Origin: Rhynchopus sp. YZ270_cl-10
Lineage: Eukaryota > Euglenozoa > Diplonemea > Diplonemida > Diplonemidae
Assembly (NCBI GenBank): GCA_964035575.1
Contig: OZ037925.1
Coordinates: 1,142,771 to 1,206,770, forward strand
Reading direction: 5' to 3'
DNA: 64,000 nucleotides
The position numbers and the translations under genes were made by a program. Under the pieces are notes generated by a model, which was not told the origin of the DNA, did not search any database, and worked only from the letters and a program-made list of their open reading frames with translations. Shown piece after piece: positions 54,101 through 64,000 of the stretch; position 1 is the first letter of the stretch, and each line of letters begins with the position of its first letter.

Positions 54101-57100
54101 CAAACCCGCAAACCCGCAAACCCGCAAACCCGCAAACCCGCAAACCCGCAAACCCGCAAACCCGCAAACCCGCAAACCCGCAAACCCGCAAACCCGCAAA
54201 CCCGCAAACCCGCAAACCGCAAACCCGCAAACCCGCAAACCCGCAAACCCGCAAACCCGCAAACCCGCAAACCCGCAAACCCGCAAACCCGCAAACCCGC
54301 AAACCCGCAAACCCGCAAACCCGCAAACCCGCAAACCCGCAAACCCGCAAACCCGCAAACCCGCAAACCCGCAAACCCGCAAACCCGCAAACCCGCAAAC
54401 CCGCAAACCCGCAAACCCGCAAACCCGCAAACCCGCAAACCCGCAAACCCGCAAACCCGCAAACCCGCAAACCCGCAAACCGCAACCCGCAAACCCGCAA
54501 ACCCGCAAACCCGCAAACCCGCAAACCCGCAAACCCGCAAACCCGCAAACCGCAAACCCGCAAACCCGCAAACCCGCAAACCCGCAAACCCGCAAACCCG
54601 CAAACCCGCAAACCCGCAAACCCGCAAACCCGCAAACCCGCAAACCCGCAAACCCGCAAACCCGCAAACCCGCAAACCCGCAAACCCGCAAACCCGCAAA
54701 CCCGCAAACCCGCAAACCCGCAAACCGCACCGCAAACCCGCAAACCCGCAAACCCGCAAACCGTAAACCCGCAAACCCGCAAACCCGCAAACCCGCAAAC
54801 CCGCAAACCCGCAAACCCGCAAACCCGCAAACCCGCAAACCCGCAAACCCGTAAACCCGCAAACCCGCAAACCCGCAAACCCGCAAACCCGCAAACCCGC
54901 AAACCCGCAAACCCGCAAACCCGCAAACCCGCAAACCCGCAAACCCGCAAACCCGCAAACCCGCAAACCCGCAAACCCGCAAACCCGCAAACCCGCAAAC
55001 CGCAAACCCGCAAACCCGCAAACCCGCAAACCCGCAAACCCGCAAACCCGCAAACCCGCAAACCCGCAAACCCGCAAACCCGCAAACCCGCAAACCCGCA
55101 AACCCGCAAACCCGCAAACCCGCAAACCCGCAAACCCGCAAACCCGCAAACCCGCAAACCCGCAAACCCGTAAACCCGCAAACCCGCAAACCCGCAAACC
55201 CGCAAACCCGCAAACCCGCAAACCCGTAAACCCGCAAACCCGCAAACCCGTAAACCCGCAAACCCGCAAACCCGCAAACCTGCAAACCCGCAAACCCGCA
55301 AACCCGCAAACCCGTAAACCCGTAAACCCGCAAACCCGCAAACCCGCAAACCCGCAAACCCGCAAACCCGCAAACCCGCAAACCCGCAAACCGCAAACCC
55401 GCAAACCCGCAAACCCGCAAACCCGTAAACCCGCAAACCCGTAAACCCGCAAACCCGCAAACCCGCAAACCCGCAAACCCGCAACCCGCAAACCCGCAAA
55501 CCCGCAAACCCGCAAACCCGCAAACCCGCAAACCCGCAAACCCGCAAACCCGCAAACCCGCAAACCCGCAAACCCGCAAACCCGCAAACCCGCAAACCCG
55601 CAAACCCGCAACCCGCAAACCCGCAAACCCGCAAACCCGCAAACCCGCAAACCCGCAAACCCGCAAACCCGCAAACCCGCAAACCCGCAAACCCGCAAAC
55701 CCGCAACCCGGAAAACCCGCAAACCCGCAAACCCGCAAACCCGCAAACCCGCAAACCCGCAAACCCGCAAACCCGCAAACCCGCAAACCCGCAAACCCGC
55801 AAACCCGCAAACCCGCAAACCCGCAAACCCAAACCCGCAAACCCGCAAACCCGCAAACCCGCAAACCCGCAAACCCGCAAACCCGCAAACCCGCAAACCC
55901 GCAAACCCGCAAACCCGCAAACCCGCAAACCCGCAAACCCGCAAACCCGCAAACCCGCAAACCCGCAAACCCGCAAACCCGCAAACCCGCAAACCCGCAA
56001 ACCCGCAAACCCGCAAACCCGCAAACCCGCAAACCCGCAAACCCGCAAACCCGCAAACCCGCAAACCCGTAAACCCGCAAACCCGCAAACCCGCAAACCC
56101 GCAAACCCGCAAACCCGCAAACCCGCAAACCCGCAAACCCGCAAACCCGCAAACCGCAAACCCGCAAACCCGCAAACCCGCAAACCGCAACCCGCAAACC
56201 CGCAAACCCGCAAACCCGCAAACCGCAAACCCGCAAACCCGCAAACCCGCAAACCCGCAAACCCGCAAACCCGCAAACCCGCAAACCCGCAAACCCGCAA
56301 ACCCGCAAACCCGCAAACCCGCAAACCCGCAAACCCGCAAACCCGCAAACCCGCAAACCCGCAAACCCGCAAACCCGCAAACCCGCAAACCCGCAAACCC
56401 GCAAACCCGCAAACCCGCAAACCCGCAAACCCGCAAACCCGCAAACCCGCAAACCCGCAAACCCGCAAACCCGCAAACCCGCAAACCCGCAAACCCGCAA
56501 ACCCGCAAACCCGCAAACCCGCAAACCCGCAAACCCGCAAACCCGCAAACCCGCAAACCCGCAAACCCGCAAACCCGCAAACCCGCAAACCCGCAAACCC
56601 GCAAACCCGCAAACCGCAAACCCGCAAACCCGCAAACCCGCAAACCGCAAACCCGCAAACCCGCAAACCCGCAAACCCGCAAACCCGCAAACCCGCAAAC
56701 CCGCAAACCCGCAAACCCGCAAACCCGCAAACCCGCAAACCCGCAAACCCGCAAACCCGCAAACCCGCAAACCCGCAAACCCGCAAACCGCAAACCCGCA
56801 AACCCGCAAACCCGCAAACCCGCAAACCCGCAAACCCGCAAACCCGCAAACCCGCAAACCCGCAAACCGCAAACCCGCAAACCCGCAAACCCGCAAACCC
56901 GCAAACCCGCAAACCCGCAAACCCGCAAACCCGCAAACCCGCAAACCCGCAAACCCGCAAACCCGCAAACCGCAAACCCGCAAACCCGCAAACCCGCAAA
57001 CCCGCAAACCCGCAAACCCGCAAACCCGCAAACCCGCAAACCCGCAAACCCGCAAACCCGCAAACCCGCAAACCCGCAAACCCGCAAACCCGCAAACCCG

Positions 57101-60100
57101 CAAACCCGCAAACCCGCAAACCCGCAAACCCGCAAACCCGCAAACCCGCAAACCCGCAAACCCGCAAACCCGCAAACCCGCAAACCCGCAAACCCGCAAA
57201 CCCGCAAACCCGCAAACCCGCAAACCCGCAAACCCGCAAACCCGCAAACCCGCAAACCCGCAAACCCGCAAACCCGCAAACCCGCAAACCCGCAAACCCG
57301 CAAACCCGCAAACCCGCAAACCCGCAAACCCGCAAACCCGCAAACCCGCAAACCCGCAAACCCGCAAACCCGCAAACCCGCAAACCCGCAAACCCGCAAA
57401 CCCGCAAACCCGCAAACCCGCAAACCGCAAACCCGCAAACCCGCAAACCCGCAAACCCGCAAACCCGCAAACCCGCAAACCCGCAAACCCGCAAACCCGC
57501 AAACCCGCAAACCCGCAAACCCGCAAACCCGCAAACCCGCAAACCCGCAAACCCGCAAACCCGCAAACCCGCAAACCCGCAAACCCGCAAACCCGCAAAC
57601 CCGCAAACCCGCAAACCCGCAAACCCGCAAACCCGCAAACCCGCAAACCCGCAAACCCGCAAACCCGCAAACCCGCAAACCGCAAACCCGCAAACCCGCA
57701 AACCCGCAAACCCGCAAACCCGCAAACCCGCAAACCCGCAAACCCGCAAACCCGCAAACCCGCAAACCCGCAAACCCGCAAACCCGCAAACCCGCAAACC
57801 CGCAAACCCGCAAACCCGCAAACCGCAAACCCGCAAACCCGCAAACCCGCAAACCCGCAAACCCGCAAACCCGCAAACCCGCAAACCCGCAAACCCGCAA
57901 ACCCGCAAACCCGCAAACCCGCAAACCCGCAAACCCGCAAACCCGCAAACCCGCAAACCCGCAAACCCGCAAACCCGCAAACCCGCAAACCCGCAAACCC
58001 GCAAACCGCAAACCCGCAAACCCGCAAACCCGCAAACCCGCAAACCCGCAAACCCGCAAACCCGCAAACCGCAAACCCGCAAACCCGCAAACCCGCAAAC
58101 CCGCAAACCCGCAAACCCGCAAACCCGCAAACCCGCAAACCGCAAACCCGCAAACCCGCAAACCCGCAAACCCGCAAACCCGCAAACCCGCAAACCCGCA
58201 AACCCGCAAACCCGCAAACCCGCAAACCCGCAAACCCGCAAACCCGCAAACCCGCAAACCCGCAAACCCGCAAACCCGCAAACCCGCAAACCCGCAAACC
58301 CGCAAACCCGCAAACCCGCAAACCCGCAAACCCGCAAACCCGCAAACCCGCAAACCCGCAAACCCGCAAACCCGCAAACCCGCAAACCCGCAAACCCGCA
58401 AACCCGCAAACCCGCAAACCCGCAAACCCGCAAACCCGCAAACCCGCAAACCCGCAAACCCGCAAACCCGCAAACCCGCAAACCCGCAAACCCGCAAACC
58501 CGCAAACCCGCAAACCCGCAAACCCGCAAACCCGCAAACCCGCAAACCCGCAAACCCGCAAACCCGCAAACCCGCAAACCCGCAAACCCGCAAACCCGCA
58601 AACCCGCAAACCCGCAAACCCGCAAACCCGCAAACCGCAAACCCGCAAACCCGCAAACCCGCAAACCCGCAAACCCGCAAACCCGCAAACCCGCAAACCC
58701 GCAAACCCGCAAACCCGCAAACCCGCAAACCCGCAAACCCGCAAACCCGCAAACCCGCAAACCCGCAAACCCGCAAACCCGCAAACCCGCAAACCGCAAA
58801 CCCGCAAACCCGCAAACCCGCAAACCCGCAAACCCGCAAACCCGCAAACCCGCAAACCCGCAAACCCGCAAACCCGCAAACCCGCAAACCCGCAAACCCG
58901 CAAACCCGCAAACCCGCAAACCCGCAAACCCGCAAACCCGCAAACCCGCAAACCCGCAAACCCGCAAACCCGCAAACCCGCAAACCCGCAAACCCGCAAA
59001 CCCGCAAACCCGCAAACCCGCAAACCCGCAAACCCGCAAACCCGCAAACCCGCAAACCGCAAACCCGCAAACCCGCAAACCCGCAAACCCGCAAACCCGC
59101 AAACCCGCAAACCCGCAAACCCGCAAACCCGCAAACCCGCAAACCCGCAAACCCGCAAACCCGCAAACCCGCAAACCCGCAAACCCGCAAACCCGCAAAC
59201 CCGCAAACCCGCAAACCGCAAACCCGCAAACCCGCAAACCCGCAAACCCGCAAACCCGCAAACCCGCAAACCCGCAAACCCGCAAACCCGCAAACCCGCA
59301 AACCCGCAAACCCGCAAACCCGCAAACCCGCAAACCCGCAAACCCGCAAACCCGCAAACCCGCAAACCCGCAAACCCGCAAACCCGCAAACCCGCAAACC
59401 CGCAAACCCGCAAACCCGCAAACCCGCAAACCCGCAAACCCGCAAACCCGCAAACCCGCAAACCCCGCAAACCCGCAAACCCGCAAACCCGCAAACCCGC
59501 AAACCCGCAAACCCGCAAACCCGCAAACCCGCAAACCCGCAAACCCGCAAACCCGCAAACCCGCAAACCCGCAAACCCGCAAACCCGCAAACCCGCAAAC
59601 CCGCAAACCGCAAACCCGCAAACCCGCAAACCCGCAAACCCGCAAACCCGCAAACCCGCAAACCCGCAAACCCGCAAACCCGCAAACCCGCAAACCCGCA
59701 AACCCGCAAACCCGCAAACCCGCAAACCCGCAAACCCGCAAACCCGCAAACCCGCAAACCCGCAAACCCGCAAACCCGCAAACCCGCAAACCCGCAAACC
59801 CGCAAACCCGCAAACCCGCAAACCCGCAAACCCGCAAACCCGCAAACCCGCAAACCCGCAAACCCGCAAACCCGCAAACCCGCAAACCCGCAAACCCGCA
59901 AACCCGCAAACCCGCAAACCCGCAAACCCGCAAACCCGCAAACCCGCAAACCCGCAAACCCGCAAACCCGCAAACCGCAAACCGCAAACCCGCAAACCCG
60001 CAAACCCGCAAACCGCAAACCGCAAACCCGCAAACCCGCAAACCCGCAAACCCGCAAACCCGCAAACCCGCAAACCCGCAAACCCGCAAACCCGCAAACC

Positions 60101-63100
60101 CGCAAACCCGCAAACCGCAACCGCAACCCGCAAACCCGCAAACCCGCAAACCCGCAAACCCGCAAACCCGCAAACCGCAAACCCGCAAACCCGCAAACCC
60201 GCAAACCCGCAAACCCGCAAACCCGCAAACCCGCAAACCCGCAAACCCGCAAACCCGCAAACCCGCAAACCCGCAAACCCGCAAACCCGCAAACCCGCAA
60301 ACCCGCAAACCCGCAAACCCGCAAACCCGCAAACCCGCAAACCCGCAAACCCGCAAACCCGCAAACCCGCAAACCCGCAAACCCGCAAACCCGCAAACCC
60401 GCAAACCCGCAAACCCGCAAACCCGCAAACCCGCAAACCCGCAAACCCGCAAACCCGCAAACCCGCAAACCCGCAAACCCGCAAACCCGCAAACCCGCAA
60501 ACCCGCAAACCCGCAAACCCGCAAACCCGCAAACCCGCAAACCCGCAAACCCGCAAACCCGCAAACCCGCAAACCCGCAAACCCGCAAACCCGCAAACCC
60601 GCAAACCCGCAAACCCGCAAACCGCAAACCCGCAAACCCGCAAACCCGCAAACCCGCAAACCCGCAAACCCGCAAACCGCAAACCCGCAAACCCGCAAAC
60701 CCGCAAACCCGCAAACCCGCAAACCCGCAAACCCGCAAACCCGCAAACCCGCAAACCCGCAAACCCGCAAACCCGCAAACCCGCAAACCCGCAACCCGCA
60801 AACCCGCAAACCCGCAAACCCGCAAACCCGCAAACCCGCAAACCCGCAAACCCGCAAACCCGCAAACCCGCAAACCCGCAAACCCGCAAACCCGCAAACC
60901 CGCAAACCCGCAAACCCGCAAACCCGCAAACCCGCAAACCCGCAAACCCGCAAACCCGCAAACCCGCAAACCCGCAAACCCGCAAACCCGCAAACCCGCA
61001 AACCCGCAAACCCGCAAACCCGCAAACCCGCAAACCCGCAAACCCGCAAACCCGCAAACCCGCAAACCCGCAAACCCGCAAACCCGCAAACCCGCAAACC
61101 CGCAAACCCGCAAACCCGCAAACCCGCAAACCCGCAAACCCGCAAACCCGCAAACCCGCAAACCCGCAAACCCGCAAACCCGCAAACCCGCAAACCCGCA
61201 AACCCGCAAACCCGCAAACCCGCAAACCGCAAACCCGCAAACCCGCAAACCCGCAAACCCGCAAACCCGCAAACCCGCAAACCCGCAAACCCGCAAACCC
61301 GCAAACCCGCAAACCCGCAAACCCGCAAACCCGCAAACCGCAAACCCGCAAACCCGCAAACCCGCAAACCCGCAAACCCGCAAACCCGCAAACCCGCAAA
61401 CCCGCAAACCCGCAAACCCGCAAACCCGCAAACCCGCAAACCCGCAAACCCGCAAACCCGCAAACCCGCAAACCCGCAAACCCGCAAACCCGCAAACCCG
61501 CAAACCCGCAAACCCGCAAACCCGCAAACCCGCAAACCCGCAAACCCGCAAACCCGCAAACCCGCAAACCCGCAAACCCGCAAACCCGCAAACCCGCAAA
61601 CCCGCAAACCCGCAAACCCGCAAACCCGCAAACCCGCAAACCCGCAAACCCGCAAACCCGCAAACCCGCAAACCCGCAAACCCGCAAACCCGCAAACCCG
61701 CAAACCCGCAAACCCGCAAACCCGCAAACCCGCAAACCCGCAAACCGCAAACCCGCAAACCCGCAAACCCGCAAACCCGCAAACCCGCAAACCCGCAAAC
61801 CCGCAAACCCGCAAACCCGCAAACCCGCAAACCGCAAACCCGCAAACCCGCAAACCCGCAAACCCGCAAACCCGCAAACCCGCAAACCCGCAAACCCGCA
61901 AACCCGCAAACCCGCAAACCGCAAACCCGCAAACCCGCAAACCCGCAAACCCGCAAACCCGCAAACCCGCAAACCCGCAAACCCGCAAACCCGCAAACCG
62001 CAAACCCGCAAACCCGCAAACCCGCAAACCCGCAAACCCGCAAACCCGCAAACCCGCAAACCCGCAAACCCGCAAACCCGCAAACCCGCAAACCCGCAAA
62101 CCCGCAAACCCGCAAACCCGCAAACCGCAAACCCGCAAACCCGCAAACCCGCAAACCCGCAAACCCGCAAACCCGCAAACCCGCAAACCGCAAACCCGCA
62201 AACCCGCAAACCCGCAAACCCGCAAACCCGCAAACCCGCAAACCCGCAAACCCGCAAACCCGCAAACCCGCAAACCCGCAAACCCGCAAACCCGCAAACC
62301 CGCAAACCGCAAACCCGCAAACCCGCAAACCCGCAAACCCGCAAACCCGCAAACCCGCAAACCCGCAAACCCGCAAACCCGCAAACCCGCAAACCCGCAA
62401 ACCCGCAAACCCGCAAACCCGCAAACCCGCAAACCCGCAAACCCGCAAACCCGCAAACCCGCAAACCCGCAAACCCGCAAACCCGCAAACCCGCAAACCC
62501 GCAAACCCGCAAACCCGCAAACCCGCAAACCGCAAACCCGCAAACCCGCAAACCCGCAAACCGCAAACCGCAAACCCGCAAACCCGCAAACCCGCAAACC
62601 CGCAAACCCGCAAACCCGCAAACCCGCAAACCCGCAAACCCCACCGCAAACCCGCAAACCCGCAAACCCGCAAACCCGCAAACCCGCAAACCCGCAAACC
62701 CGCAAACCCGCAAACCCGCAAACCCGCAAACCCGCAAACCCGCAAACCCGCAAACCCGCAAACCCGCAAACCCGCAAACCCGCAAACCCGCAAACCCGCA
62801 AACCCGCAAACCCGCAAACCCGCAAACCCGCAAACCCGCAAACCCGCAAACCCGCAAACCCGCAAACCCGCAAACCCGCAAACCCGCAAACCCGCAAACC
62901 CGCAAACCCGCAAACCCGCAAACCCGCAAACCCGCAAACCCGCAAACCCGCAAACCCGCAAACCCGCAAACCCGCAAACCCGCAAACCCGCAAACCCGCA
63001 AACCCGCAAACCCGCAAACCCGCAAACCCGCAAACCCGCAAACCCGCAAACCCGCAAACCCGCAAACCCGCAAACCCGCAAACCCGCAAACCCGCAAACC

Positions 63101-64000
63101 CGCAAACCCGCAAACCCGCAAACCCGCAAACCCGCAAACCCGCAAACCCGCAAACCCGCAAACCCGCAAACCCGCAAACCCGCAAACCCGCAAACCCGCA
63201 AACCGCAAACCCGCAAACCCGCAAACCCGCAAACCCGCAAACCCGCAAACCCGCAAACCCGCAAACCCGCAAACCCGCAAACCCGCAAACCCGCAACCCG
63301 CAAACCCGCAAACCCGCAAACCCGCAAACCCGCAAACCCGCAAACCCGCAAACCCGCAAACCCGCAAACCCGCAAACCCGCAAACCCGCAAACCCGCAAA
63401 CCCGCAAACCCGCAAACCCGCAAACCCGCAAACCCGCAAACCCGCAAACCCGCAAACCCGCAAACCCGCAAACCCGCAAACCCGCAAACCCGCAAACCGC
63501 AAACCCGCAAACCCGCAAACCCGCAAACCCGCAAACCCGCAAACCCGCAAACCCGCAAACCCGCAAACCCGCAAACCCGCAAACCGCAAACCCGCAAACC
63601 CGCAAACCCGCAAACCCGCAAACCGCAAACCCGCAAACCCGCAAACCCGCAAACCCGCAAACCCGCAAACCCGCAAACCCGCAAACCCGCAAACCCGCAA
63701 ACCCGCAAACCCGCAAACCCGCAAACCCGCAAACCCGCAAACCCGCAAACCCGCAAACCCGCAAACCCGCAAACCCGCAAACCCGCAAACCCGCAAACCC
63801 GCAAACCCGCAAACCCGCAAACCCGCAAACCCGCAAACCCGCAAACCCGCAAACCCGCAAAACCCGCAAACCCGCAAACCCGCAAACCCGCAAACCCGCA
63901 AACCCGCAAACCCGCAAACCCGCAAACCCGCAAACCCACCCGCAAACCCGCAAACCCGCAAACCCGCAAACCCGCAAACCCGCAAACCCGCAAACCCGCA
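51197..64000 (+). repeat. (CGCAAACC)n satellite, block 2, over 12.8 kb, continues past window
   Basis: At least 1,590 tandem octamers identical in unit and orientation to block 1. Variants are of two kinds: scattered 7 bp units with one base missing from AAA or CCC, which could be long-read errors, and CGTAAACC substitutions, which cluster at 51310-51400 and 54760-56070 and are absent beyond about 56,100. All frames are open on both strands over most of the length, but no gene is implied. The G-rich strand is minus, so if this were telomeric it would belong to a left chromosome end, which does not fit its place here. Confidence 0.98.

Noticed and set aside
50882-63993. Minus-strand frames of more than 4,000 codons (CGFAGLRV repeats) and plus-strand PQTRKPAN frames
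   Set aside because: They arise because the octamer CGCAAACC has no stop in any frame. The composition is that of the satellite and the start codons are incidental.
51197-64000. Telomere at the right end of the window
   Set aside because: The G-rich strand is minus here. A right-end telomere would have it on plus, and the same array also lies internally at 47 kb.

Overview
The window is nuclear DNA of a unicellular eukaryote whose lineage I cannot name. The evidence is a Raptor (TORC1) homologue interrupted by short GTATG...CAG introns, a cluster of Pol III genes (5S rRNA and tRNAs), a non-LTR retrotransposon remnant, and very large simple-sequence satellites. Coding regions are GC-rich and intergenic DNA is AT-rich. 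The 5S sequence, with its GAATACACC and GAAGTTAAGC blocks, would fit Euglenozoa, but that is a weak hint.

Layout. 1-929: end of a multi-pass membrane protein gene cut by the window edge. 930-12000: repeat-rich DNA bounded by two nearly identical ~870 bp direct repeats (1561-2433, 11131-11994). Inside are two mirror-image sets of minisatellites, three foldback (MITE-like) elements and a short tyrosine-recombinase-like ORF. 12303-20016: Raptor in four exons, about 2491 aa. 20017-23800: AT-rich spacer with a small zinc-finger ORF between copies of a 98 bp repeat. 23837-24919: a lysine-methyltransferase-like protein (Methyltransf_16). 25266-28106: a secreted, Cys-rich type I membrane protein built from three tandem modules. 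28356-29830: about 184 copies of an 8 bp satellite.

29871-38252 is a mosaic of six sequence modules that recur in different orders and orientations, with most junctions at AAATC-like sequence. It runs straight into a 5'-truncated non-LTR retrotransposon ORF (38455-42825). That ORF carries an RT tail, a CCHC/restriction-like endonuclease, an OTU-type protease, a RING-like zinc site, a coiled coil and a basic tail. 43187-45735 holds the Pol III genes: one 3'-truncated tRNA-Gly, tRNA-Ile(UAU), Ser(CGA), Thr(AGU), Leu(CAG), Ala(CGC), Thr(CGU), and two 5S genes plus a fragment. Inverted arrays of a ~160-172 bp satellite flank it. 47271-48580 and 51197-64000 are arrays of the octamer CGCAAACC; the second runs off the window. 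Between them lie a 90 bp tandem repeat (48591-49270) and a head-to-head pair of units (49414-50970). Each unit has a 5S-rRNA-derived head, a small ORF and a poly(A) tail.

The single-copy genes (Raptor, methyltransferase, surface protein) sit in the only long low-repeat block, 12-28 kb, and point the same way. The most unusual items are the 5S-headed ORF units, the AAATC module mosaic, three elongator tRNA genes with C at position 33, and the mirrored minisatellite sets. Nothing here was verified by database search.
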